A stretch of DNA of 64,000 bases from Sipunculus nudus. Lineage: Eukaryota > Annelida > Sipuncula > Golfingiida > Sipunculidae. The translations under genes and the position numbers were made by a program. The notes below the pieces were generated by a model that saw only the letters and a program-made list of their open reading frames with translations, did not search any database and was not told the origin of the DNA. Of the stretch, positions 46,700 to 58,900 are shown one piece after another. Numbering within the stretch: position 1 is the first letter of the stretch; every line of letters begins with the position of its first letter. Location: contig CM049313.1 in NCBI GenBank assembly GCA_026874595.1, forward strand, positions 28,022,008-28,086,007, written 5' to 3'.

Positions 46700-46709
46700 A
46701 CTAAATAAA
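46695..46709 (+). terminator. Poly-A signals of the BEN gene
   Basis: AATAAA at 46,695-46,700, overlapping the TAA stop, and again at 46,704-46,709. Which one is used is unknown. Confidence 0.5.
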
Positions 46710-46744
46710 TATTGCATTCTGTTTGTCCATTTTCTGTGGATGAA

Positions 46745-47899
46745 TGTGTCTGTATGCTTAATAGCATGCTTCAAAGGTGCTCAAAGTATGCTTTTTGTGC
46801 TTCCGTGAATACATCACATGTGCTTAAACTGTGCTTCAAAAGTGCTTGAAGTATGCTTTTTTTGTGCTTTCATGAATACTTCTCATGTGCTTAAACTGTG
46901 CTTTTAAAGTGCTCCAGGTATGCTTTTTCTGTGCTTTCATGAATACTTCTAGTGTGCTTAATGTGTGCTTCAAAAGTGCTCCAAGTATGCTTTTTTTGTG
47001 CTTCAAGATATACTTCTCGTGTGCTTAAACTGTGCTTTAAAAGTGCTCAAAGTATGCTTTTTTTGTGCTTCCATGAATACTTCTCATGTGCTTAAACTGT
47101 GCTTTGAAAGTGCTCCAGGTATGCTTTTTCTGTGCTTTCATGAATACTTCTAGTGCTTAATGTGTGCTTAAAAAGTGCTTTTTCTGTGCTTTCCTGAATA
47201 CTTCTCATGTGCTTAAACTGTGCTTTAAAAGTGCTCCATGAATGCTTTTTCTGTGCTTTCATGAATACTTCTCATGTGCTTAAACTGTGCTTCAAATGTG
47301 CTCAAAGTATGCTTTTTGGTGGTTCCATGAATACTTCTCATGTGCTTAAACTGTGCTTTAAAAGTGCTCAAAGTATGCTTTTTGGGTGCTTCCATGAATA
47401 CTTCTCATGTGCTTAAACTGTGCTTTGAAAGTGCTCCAGGTATGCTTTTTCTGTGCTTTCTTGAATACTTCTAGTGTGCTTAATAAGTGCTTCAAGAGTG
47501 CTCCAAGTCTGCTTTCTTTGTGCTTCTATGAATACTTCTCATGTGCTTTAACTGTGCTTTAAAAGCGCTCCATGAATGCTTTTTCTGTGCTTTCATGAAT
47601 ACTTCAAATGTGCTTAAACTGTGCTTCAAAAGTGCTTTTTCTGTGCTTTCCTGAATACTTCTAATATGCTTAAACTGTGCTTCAAAAGTGCTCAAAGTAT
47701 GCTTTTTCTGTGCTTTTATAGTGCTCATTGCTCAAATATTTTCTAAGTGCCATTTCAATTCCAGTAACATTTAAGCACACTCTGAATATGCTTAAAAGGT
47801 GCTTTTTAGGTGCTTTTTATATGCTTAAAGCATGCTCCATTTGTACTTCTTTAGTGCTTTTTCTGTGCTTTTTGACTGTGCTTAAACTGTGCTTTTTTT
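46745..47899 (+). repeat. Element B right subterminal TGCTT array
   Basis: About 100 motifs of the form GTGCTTnnnnn at 11-bp (sometimes 12-bp) steps, such as GTGCTTAAACT, GTGCTTTAAAA, GTGCTCAAAGT and ATGCTTTTTCT. Six steps make a longer unit of about 67 bp marked by ATGAATACTTCTCAT. It begins some 45 bp after the BEN-gene stop and ends at the right terminus. Motif orientation is the same as in the left array (29,119-29,855). Confidence 0.92.
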
Positions 47900-47908
47900 C
47901 TGTAAGGG
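47897..47908 (-). repeat. Element B right terminal inverted repeat
   Basis: TTTCTGTAAGGG, perfectly complementary to the left end over 12 bp, followed by GA (target duplication). Confidence 0.9.
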
Positions 47909-50900
47909 GAATCAAATTGGCTTTAATACATGTGGTGTCTTGAGCTAAATTCTGTGTTATTGGGCTGATTTGTCTGAATTGTTTTGGGCTGCAGATGACC
48001 CCTTGGAGAAATATGTATACAAAAATTGGGAGACCTGGCTGTGTTTTTGTACCAATGAGGAGCAAAAAATGGATTTTTAGCACTTTACATGGCTTTTTGT
48101 GCATATGATCAGGTTAAAATTCAGCTAGGGTGTTCAAAATGCAGCATTTTACTGATACTTTGGTGAACATGCATGGTTGCAATTTGCATATGGCTCCTGT
48201 TAATACCTACCATTTTGAGGTATCCTTTAAAGTGTTTTCATCTGTACCGACTCAACTTGGCTTTAATACATGTGGTGTCTTGAGCTAAATTCTGTGTTAT
48301 TTGGCTGATTAGTCTGAAAAGTTTTGGGCTGCAGATGACCCCTTGGAGAAATATGTATACAAAAACTGGGAGACCTGGCTGTGTTTTTGTACCAATGAGG
48401 AGCAAAAATGGATTTTTAGCACTTTACAAGGCTTTTTGTGCATATGATCAGGTTAAAATTCAGCTAGGGTGTTCAAAATGCAGGATTTTACTGATACTTT
48501 GGTGAACATGCATGGTTGCAGTTTGCATATGGCTCCTGTTAATACCTACCATTTTGAGGTATCCTTTAAAGTGTTTTCATCTGTACCGACTCAACTTGGC
48601 TGTAATACATGTGGTGTCTTGAGCTAAATTCTGTGTTATTTGGCTGATTAGTCTGAAAAGTTTTGGGCTGCAGATGACCCCTTGGAGAAATATGTATACA
48701 AAAATTGGGAGAGCTGGCTGTGTTTTTGTACCAATGAGAAGCAAAAAAAATTTTTAGCACTTTACATGGCTTTTTGTGCATATGATCAGGTTAAAATTCA
48801 GCTAGGGTGTTGAAAATGCAGGATTTAACTTATCTTTTGGTGAACATAAATGGTTGCAATTTGCATATGGCTCCTGTTAATACCTACCATTTTGGGGTAT
48901 CCTTTAAAGTGTTTTCATCTGTACTGACTCACCTTGGCTTTAATACATGTGGTGTCTTGAGCTTAAATCTGTGTCATTTGGCTGATTAGTCTGAAAAGTT
49001 TTGGGCTACAGATGACCCCTTGGAGGAATATGTATACAAAAATTGGGAGACCTGGCTGTGTTTTTGTACCAATGAGGAGCAAAAATGGATTTTTAGCACT
49101 TTACAAGGCTTTTTGTGCATATGATCAGGTTAAATTTCAGCTAGGGTATTCAAAATGCAGGATTTTACAGATACTTTGGTGAACATACATGGTTGCAATT
49201 TGCATATGGCTCCTGTTAATACCTACCATTTTGGGGTATCCTTTAAAGTGTTTTCATCTGTACTGACTCACCTTGGCTTTAATACATGTGGTGTCTTGAG
49301 CTTAAATCTGTGTCATTTGGCTGATTAGTCTGAAAAGTTTTGGGCTGCAGATGACCCCTTGGAGGAATATGTATAAAAAAATTGGGAGAGCTGGCTGTGT
49401 TTTTGTACCAATGAGGAGCAAAAAATGGATTTTTAGCACTTTACATGGCTTTTTCGTGCATATGATCAGGTTAAAATTCAGCTAGATGTTCAAAATGGAG
49501 GATTTTACTGATACTTTGGTGAACATACATGGTTGCAATTTGCATATAGCTCCTGTTAATACCTACCATTTTGAGGTATCCTTTAAAGTGTTTTCATCCG
49601 TACCGAATCAAATTGGCTTTAATACATGTGGTGTCTAGAGCTAAATTCTGTGTTATTTGGCTGATTTGTCTGAAATGTTTTGGGCTGCAGATGACCCCTT
49701 GGAGAAATATGTATACAAAAATTGGGAGACCTGGCTGTGTTTGTACCAATGAGGAGCAAAAATGGATTTTTAGCACTTTACATGACTTTTTGTGCATATG
49801 ATCAGGTTAAAATTCAGCTAGGGTGTTCAAAATGCAGGATTTTACTGATACTTTGGTGAACATGCATGGTTGCAGTTTGCATATGGCTCCTGTTAATACC
49901 TACCATTTTGAGGTATCCTTTCAAGTGTTTTCATCCGTACCGAATCAAATTGGCTTTAATACATGTGGTGTCTAGAGCTAAATTCTGTGTTATTTGGCTG
50001 ATTTGTCTGAATTGTTTTGGGCTGCAGATGACCCCTTGGAGAAATATGTATACAAAAATTGGGAGACCTGGCTGTGTTTGTACCAATGAGGAGCAAAAAT
50101 GGATTTTTAGCACTTTACATGACTTTTTGTGCATATGATCATGTTTAATTTCAGCTAGGGTGTTCAAAATGCAGGATTTTACTGATTCTTTGGTGAACAT
50201 ACATGGTTGCAGTTTGCATATGGCTCCTGTTAATACCTACCATTTTGGGGTATCCTTTAAAGTGTTTTCATCTGTACTGACTCACCTTGGCTTTAATACA
50301 TGTGGTGTCTTGAGCTAAATTCTGTGTTATTTGGCTGATTGGTCTGAAAAGTTTTGGGCTACAGATGACCCCTTGGAGGAATATGTATACAAAAATTGGG
50401 AGACCTGGCTGTGTTTTTGTACAAATGAGGAGCAAAAAATGGATTTTTAACACTTTACATGGCTTTTTTGTGCATATGATCAGGTTAAAATTCAGCTAGG
50501 GTGTTCAAAATGCAGGATTTTACTGATACTTTGGTGAACATACATGGTTGCAATTTGCATATGGCTCCTGTTAATACCTACCATTTTGAGGTATCCTTTA
50601 AAGTGTTTTCATCTGTACCGACTCAACTTGGCTGTAATACATGTGGTGTCTTGAGCTAAATTCTGTGTTATTTGGCTGATTAGTCTGAAAAGTTTTGGGC
50701 TGCAGATGACCCCTTTGAGAAATATGTATACAAAAATTGGGAGAGCTGGCTGTGTTTTTGTACCAATGAGAAGCAAAAAAATTTTTTAGCACTTTACATG
50801 GCTTTTTGTGCATATGATCAGGTTAAAATTCAGCTAGGGTGTTGAAAATGCAGGATTTAACTTATCTTTTGGTGAACATAAATGGTTGCAATTTGCATAT

Positions 50901-53900
50901 GGCTCCTGTTAATACCTACCATTTTGGGGTATCCTTTAAAGTGTTTTCATCTGTACTGACTCACCTTGGCTTTAATACATGTGGTGTCTTGAGCTTAAAT
51001 CTGTGTCATTTGGCTGATTAGTCTGAAAAGTTTTGGGCTACAGATGACCCCTTGGAGGAATATGTATACAAAAATTGGGAGACCTGGCTGTGTTTTTGTA
51101 CCAATGAGGAGCAAAAATGGATTTTTAGCACTTTACAAAGCTTTTTGTGCATATGATCAGGTTAAATTTCAGCTAGGGTATTCAAAATGCAGGATTTTAC
51201 AGATACTTTGGTGAACATACATGGTTGCAATTTGCATATGGCTCCTGTTAATACCTACCATTTTGGGGTATCCTTTAAAGTGTTTTCATCTGTACTGACT
51301 CACCTTGGCTTTAATACATGTGGTGTCTTGAGCTTAAATCTGTGTCATTTGGCTGATTAGTCTGAAAAGTTTTGGGCTACAGATGACCCCTTGGAGGAAT
51401 ATGTATACAAAAATTGGGAGACCTGGCTGTGTTTTTGTACCAATGAGGAGCAAAAATGGATTTTTAGCACTTTACAAGGCTTTTTGTGCATATGATCAGG
51501 TTAAATTTCAGCTAGGGTATTCAAAATGCAGGATTTTACAGATACTTTGGTGAACATACATGGTTGCAATTTGCATATGGCTCCTGTTAATACCTACCAT
51601 TTTGGGGTATCCTTTAAAGTGTTTTCATCTGTACTGACTCACCTTGGCTTTAATACATGTGGTGTCTTGAGCTTAAATCTGTGTCATTTGGCTGATTAGT
51701 CTGAAAAGTTTTGGGCTACAGATGACCCCTTGGAGGAATATGTATACAAAAATTGGGAGACCTGGCTGTGTTTTTGTACCAATGAGGAGCAAAAATGGAT
51801 TTTTAGCACTTTACAAGGCTTTTTGTGCATATGATCAGGTTAAATTTCAGCTAGGGTATTCAAAATGCAGGATTTTACAGATACTTTGGTGAACATACAT
51901 GGTTGCAATTTGCATATGGCTCCTGTTAATACCTACCATTTTGGGGTATCCTTTAAAGTGTTTTCATCTGTACTGACTCACCTTGGCTTTAATACATGTG
52001 GTGTCTTGAGCTTAAATCTGTGTCATTTGGCTGATTAGTCTGAAAAGTTTTGGGCTGCAGATGACCCCTTGGAGGAATATGTATAAAAAAATTGGGAGAG
52101 CTGGCTGTGTTTTTGTACCAATGAGGAACAAAAAATGGATTTTTAGCACTTTACAAGGCTTTTTGTGCATATGATCAGGTTAAAATTCAGCTAGGGTGTT
52201 CAAAATGCAGGATTTTACTGATACTTTGGTGAACATACATGGTTGCAATTTGCATATGGCTCCTGTTAATACCTACCATTTTGAGGTATCCTTTAAAGTG
52301 TTTTCATCCGTACCGAATCAAATTGGCTTTAATACATGTGGTGTCTAGAGCTAAATTCTGTGTTATTTGGCTGATTTGTCTGAAATGTTTTGGGCTGCAG
52401 ATGACCCCTTGGAGAAATATGTATACAAAAATTGGGAGACCTGGCTGTGTTTGTACCAATGAGGAGCAAAAATGGATTTTTAGCACTTTACATGACTTTT
52501 TGTGCATATGATCAGGTTAAAATTCAGCTAGGGTGTTCAAAATGCAGGATTTTACTGATACTTTGGTGAACATGCATGGTTGCAGTTTGCATATGGCTCC
52601 TGTTAATACCTACCATTTTGAGGTATCCTTTCAAGTGTTTTCATCCGTACCGAATCAAATTGGCTTTAATACATGTGGTGTCTAGAGCTAAATTCTGTGT
52701 TATTTGGCTGATTTGTCTGAATTGTTTTGGGCTGCAGATGACCCCTTGGAGAAATATGTATACAAAAATTGGGAGACCTGGCTGTGTTTGTACCAATGAG
52801 GAGCAAAAATGGATTTTTAGCACTTTACATGACTTTTTGTGCATATGATCATGTTTAATTTCAGCTAGGGTGTTCAAAATGCAGGATTTTACTGATACTT
52901 TGGTGAACATACATGGTTGCAGTTTGCATATGGCTCCTGTTAATACCTACCATTTTGGGGTATCCTTTAAAGTGTTTTCATCTGTACTGACTCACCTTGG
53001 CTTTAATACATGTGGTGTCTTGAGCTAAATTCTGTGTTATTTGGCTGATTAGTCTGAAAAGTTTTGGGCTACAGATGACCCCTTGGAGGAATATGTTTAC
53101 AAAAATTGGGAGACCTGGCTGTGTTTTTGTACCAATGAGGAGCAAAAAATGGATTTTTAACACTTTACATGGCTTTTTTGTGCATATGATCAGGTTAAAA
53201 TTCAGCTAGGGTGTTCAAAATGCAGGATTTTACTGATACTTTGGTGAACATACATGGTTGCAATTTGCATATGGCTCCTGTTAATACCTACCATTTTGAG
53301 GTATCCTTTAAAGTGTTTTCATCTGTACCGACTCAACTTGGCTGTAATACATGTGGTGTCTTGAGCTAAATTCTGTGTTATTTGGCTGATTAGTCTGAAA
53401 AGTTTTGGGCTGCAGATGACCCCTTGGAGAAATATGTATACAAAAATTGGGAGAGCTGGCTGTGTTTTTGTACCAATGAGAAGCAAAAAAAATTTTTAGC
53501 ACTTTACATGGCTTTTTGTGCATATGATCAGGTTAAAAATTCAGCTAGGGTGTTGAAAATGCAGGATTTAACTTATCTTTTGGTGAACATAAATGGTTGC
53601 AATTTGCATATGGCTCCTGTTAATACCTACCATTTTGGGGTATCCTTTAAAGTGTTTTCATCTGTACTGACTCACCTTGGCTTTAATACATGTGGTGTCT
53701 TGAGCTTAAATCTGTGTCATTTGGCTGATTAGTCTGAAAAGTTTTGGGCTACAGATGACCCCTTGGAGGAATATGTATACAAAAATTGGGAGACCTGGCT
53801 GTGTTTTTGTACCAATGAGGAGCAAAAATGGATTTTTAGCACTTTACAAGGCTTTTTGTGCATATGATCAGGTTAAATTTCAGCTAGGGTATTCAAAATG

Positions 53901-55660
53901 CAGGATTTTACAGATACTTTGGTGAACATACATGGTTGCAATTTGCATATGGCTCCTGTTAATACCTACCATTTTGGGGTATCCTTTAAAGTGTTTTCAT
54001 CTGTACTGACTCACCTTGGCTTTAATACATGTGGTGTCTTGAGCTTAAATCTGTGTCATTTGGCTGATTAGTCTGAAAAGTTTTGGGCTACAGATGACCC
54101 CTTGGAGGAATATGTATACAAAAATTGGGAGACCTGGCTGTGTTTTTGTACCAATGAGGAGCAAAAATGGATTTTTAGCACTTTACAAGGCTTTTTGTGC
54201 ATATGATCAGGTTAAATTTCAGCTAGGGTATTCAAAATGCAGGATTTTACAGATACTTTGGTGAACATACATGGTTGCAATTTGCATATGGCTCCTGTTA
54301 ATACCTACCATTTTGGGGTATCCTTTAAAGTGTTTTCATCTGTACTGACTCACCTTGGCTTTAATACATGTGGTGTCTTGAGCTTAAATCTGTGTCATTT
54401 GGCTGATTAGTCTGAAAAGTTTTGGGCTACAGATGACCCCTTGGAGGAATATGTATACAAAAATTGGGAGACCTGGCTGTGTTTTTGTACCAATGAGGAG
54501 CAAAAATGGACTTTTAGCACTTTACAAGGCTTTTTGTGCATATGATCAGGTTAAATTTCAGCTTGGGTATTCAAAATGCAGGATTTTACAGATACTTTGG
54601 TGAACATACATGGTTCAAATTTGCATATGGCTCCTGTTAATACCTACCATTTTGGGGTATCCTTTAAAGTGTTTTCATCTGTACTGACTCACCTTGGCTT
54701 TAATACATGTGGTGTCTTGAGCTTAAATCTGTGTCATTTGGCTGATTAGTCTGAAAAGTTTTGGGCTGCAGATGACCCCTTGGAGGAATATGTAAAAAAA
54801 ATTGGGAGACCTGGCTGTGTTTTTGTACCAATGAGGAACAAAAAATGGATTTTTAGCACTTTACAAGGCTTTTTGTGCATATGATCAGGTTAAAATTCAG
54901 CTAGGGTGTTCAAAATGGAGGATTTTACTGATACTTTGGTGAACATGCATGGTTGCAGTTTGCATATGGCTCCTGTTAATACCTACCATTTTGAGGTATC
55001 CTTTCAAGTGTTTTCATCCGTACCGAATCAAATTGGCTTTAATACATGTGGTGTCTAGAGCTAAATTCTGTGTTATTTGGCTGATTTGTCTGAATTGTTT
55101 TGGGCTGCAGATGACCCCTTGGAGAAATATGTATACAAAAATTGAGAGACCTGGCTGTGTTTGTACCAATGAGGAGCAAAAATGGATTTTTTAGCACTTT
55201 ACATGACTTTTTGTGCATATGGTCATGTTTAATTTCAGCTAGGGTGTTCAAAATGCAAGATTTTACTGATTCTTTGGTGAACATACATGGTTGCAGTTTG
55301 CATATGGCTCCTGTTAATACCTACCATTTTGAGGTATCCTTTAAAGTGTTTTCATCTGTACCGACTCAACTTGGCTTTAATACATGTGGTGTCTTGAGCT
55401 AAATTCTGTGTTATTTGGCTGTGTAGTCTTAAAATTTTTGGGCTGCAGATGACCCCTTGGAGAAATATGTATACAAAAATTGGGAGACCTGGCTGTGTTT
55501 TTGTACCAATGAGGAGCAAAAAATGGATTTTTAGCACTTTACATGGCTTTTTTGTGCATATGATCAGGTTAAAATTTAGCTAGGGTGTTGAAAATGCAGG
55601 ATTTAACTTATCTTTTGGTGAACATATACAGGGTTGCAGATTGCAGATGGCCGCTGTTAA
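47909..55660 (+). repeat. ~338-bp satellite array with higher-order repeats
   Basis: About 23 tandem monomers of 337-340 bp, each with GGCTTTAATACATGTGGTGT, TTTTGGGCTGCAGATGACCC, GCACTTTACA.GGCTTTTTGTG and TTGCATATGGCTCCTGTTAA. Variant monomers recur: the AAATGGTTGCAATTTGC type at 48,850, 50,880 and 53,592 (spacings 2,032 and 2,711). The MVAVCIWL-type frames start at 49,866, 52,576 and 54,949. A 6-mer and an 8-mer higher-order unit are therefore present. The ~60-90 codon open frames on both strands are repeat artefacts. Confidence 0.96.
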
Positions 55661-55935
55661 TACTTGCCATTAGGGATTGTCTTTAAAAAAGGGATTTTTA
55701 GCATTTAACAGGGCTTTTTGTGATATGATAAGGTTAAAATTCACCTAGGGTGTTGAACATGCAGAATAATACTGATATTTTGGTGATTATACATGGTTGC
55801 AATTTACATGTGGCTGCTGCTAATAAATCCTGCTGCTCACCAGTGGCTGTGATAAATGTATTTTGGATAACCTTTGATCTATATACTTGTAATTACAATT
55901 GTGTGGCGTGCTTTTTAACAACATTCACCGCTTTT
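55661..55935 (+). repeat. Degenerate edge monomers of the ~338-bp satellite
   Basis: GGGATTTTTAGCATTTAACA and AGGTTAAAATTCACCTAGGG recall the satellite but are strongly diverged and shortened, as expected at an array edge. After about 55,830 the similarity stops. Confidence 0.7.
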
Positions 55936-58900
55936 CAATGTGTCTGATACATTGCGTTTATCTGCCGGAAAACGTCGGGAATATATCCATATACACCACA
56001 TGTTGAGTGCAACATACTGCAAATGTTTCAGTGACGTTGAACGTTATATTACTGAGTATGGGAGACAACAGATATTTCACGTTTAATGTATGTTGCATGC
56101 CGTATCATATAAAATCACATTGTGATTGGTGGCTAATTTGCAACGTTAAGGATACGTACATAAAAATCTGTATTTTCGTCAGCTTTACATTGTGCACCGT
56201 ATTGTATATAAAACCGTATATTAATGTTTGAAATAACGTTGAGTATATTTGTAACTGACTAATTTGCAATGTTTAAGATACGTTAATTTTACGTGCCAAA
56301 ACAACGTCGCAAATGTAACCACACGCACAAAATGTATAACGTTATGTGTTACATATAGCAAACGTCTCTATAACATTTCCTAATATGTTATACTTTCCGA
56401 CTTTTAGGACGTCCAATAAAACGTTCTCAGCATGTGTCAAATACGTTGTATACAGCGCAGTAGAAATCTGTATTTTCACCTGTTTTAGATTGTGCACCAT
56501 AACGTATATATAACAGTATATTTATATTTTAAATAACTTTGTGTATATTTGAAAATTACATTCACAGACCCGACTAATTTGCAATGTTTAGAATACGTAC
56601 ATTTTACGTGCAAAACAACGTCGCAAATGTAACCATATGCACAACATGTGAAACGTTGTGTGTAACATATTGCAGACGTCTCTTCGACATTGCCTAAAAT
56701 GTTATACTTCCGGGTATTGCAGACGTTCATCATAACGTTCCCAACATGTTTCTTGACCGTTGTATACAGCGTCGTAAAAATCTGTATTTTCATCAGCTTT
56801 ACATTGTGCACCGTATCGTATATAAAACCGTATATTAATGGTTGAAATAACGTTGAGTATATTTGTAATTTAAACATATTGAACCGACTAATTTGCAATG
56901 TTTAGGAGACGTTAATTTTACGTGCCAAAACAACGTCGCAAATGTAACCACACGCACAACATTTATAACGTTATGTGTTACATTTTGCAAACGTCTCTAT
57001 AACATTTCCTAGTATGTTATTCTTTCCGACTTTTAGGACGTCCAATAAAACGTTCTCAGCATGTGTCAAATACGTTGTATACAGCGCAGTAAAAATCTGT
57101 ATTTTCACCTGTTTTAGATTGTGCACCATAACGTATATATAACAGTATATCTATATTTTAAATAACTTTGTGTATATTTGAAAATTACATTCACAGACCC
57201 GACTAATTTGCAATGTTTAGGATACGTACATTTTACGAGCAAAACAACGTCCCAAATGTAACCATATGCACAACATGTGAAACGTTGTGTGTAACATTTT
57301 GCAGACGTCTCTTCGACAATGCCTAAAATGTTATACTTCCGGGTATCGCAGACGTTCACCATAACGTTCCCAACATGTTTCCTGACCGTTGTATACAGCG
57401 TCGTAAAAATCTGTATTTTCATCAGCTTTACATTGTGCACCGTACCGTATATAAACCGTATATTAATGGTTGAAATAACGTTGTGTATATTTGTAATTTA
57501 AACATATTGAACCGACTAATTTGCAATGTTTAGGATACGTTAATTTTACGTGCAAAAACGACGTCGCAAATGTAACCACACGCACAACATTTATAACGTT
57601 ATGTGTTACATTTTGCAAACATCTCTATAACATTTCCTAGTATGTTATACTTTCCGACTTTTAGGACGTCCAACAAAACGTTCTCAGCATGTGTCAAATA
57701 CGTTGTATACAGCGCAGTAAAAATCTGTATTTTCACCTGTTTTAGGTTGTGCACCATAACGTATATATAACAGTATATCTATATTTTAAATAACTTTGTG
57801 TATATTTGAAAATTACATTCACAGACCCGACTAATTTGCAATGTTTAGGATACGTACATTTTACGTGCAAAACAACGTCGCAAATGTAACCATATGCACA
57901 ACATGTGAAACGTTATGTGTAACATTTTGCAGACGTCTCTTCGACATTGCCTAAAATGTTATACTTCCGGGTATTGCAGACGTTCATCATAACGTTCCCA
58001 ACATGTTTTTGACCGTTGTATACAGCGTCGTAAAAATCTATATTTTCATCAGCTTTACATTGTGCACCGTATCGTATATAAAACCGTATATTAATGTTTG
58101 AAATAACGTTGAGTATATTTGTAATTTAAACATATTGAACCGACTGATTTGCAATGTTTAGGATACGTTAATTTTACGTGCCAAAACAACGTGGCAAATG
58201 TAACCACACGTTCAACATTTATAACGTTAGGTGTAACATTTTGCAAACGTCTCTATAACATTTTCTAATATGTTATACTTTCCGACTTTTAGGACGTCCA
58301 ACAAAACGTTCTCAGCATGTGTCAAATCCGTTGTATATAGCGCAGTAAAAATCTGTATTTTCACCTGTTTTAGATTGTGCACCATAACGTATATATAACA
58401 GTATATCTATATTTTAAATAACTTTGTGTATATTTGAAAATTACATTCACAGATCCGACTAATTTGCAATGTTTAGAATACGTACATTTTACGTGCAAAA
58501 TAACGTCGCAAATGTAACCATATGCACAACATGTGAAACGTTATGTGTAACATTTTGCAGACGTCTCTTCGACATTGCCTAAAATGTTATACTTCCGGGT
58601 ATTGCAGACGTTCACCATAACGTTCCCAACATGTTTCCTGACCGTCGTATACAGCGTCGTAAAAATCTATATTTTCATCAGCTTTACATTGTGCACCGTA
58701 TCGTATATAAAACCGTATATTAATGTTTGAAATAACGTTGAGTATATTTGTAATTTAAACATATTGAACCGACTAATTTGCATTGTTTAGGATACGTTAA
58801 TTTTACGTGCCAAAACAACGTCGCAAATGTAACCACACGCTCAACATTTATAACGTTATGTGTAACATTTTGCAAACGTCTCTATAACATTTCCTAATAT

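Larger units (their letters stand above)
29092..47908. mobile_element. Element B: 18.8-kb CACTA/EnSpm-like transposon with transposase and BEN genes
   Basis: Left end CCCTTACAGAAATTTTTGG at 29,092; right end read inward on the minus strand CCCTTACAGAAAAAAAGCAC, ending at 47,908. The first 12 bp are perfectly inverted. GA flanks both sides (29,090-29,091 and 47,909-47,910), and removing the element restores a continuous satellite monomer, which proves insertion. Inside lie a left TGCTT array, a decayed LINE, a transposase gene (minus), a BEN-domain gene (plus) and a right TGCTT array. Both genes look complete, so the element may be autonomous or recently so. The superfamily call rests on the transposase; the termini do not start with the canonical CACTA. 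Confidence 0.88.

Noticed and set aside
28750-47910. Satellite plus TGCTT blocks on both sides as long terminal repeats
   Set aside because: The order is satellite-array on the left and array-satellite on the right, and the satellite is continuous once element B is removed, so it is target DNA.
49571-55402. 60-102 codon open frames on both strands of the ~338-bp satellite
   Set aside because: They repeat with the monomer, occur on both strands and break wherever monomers vary by one base.
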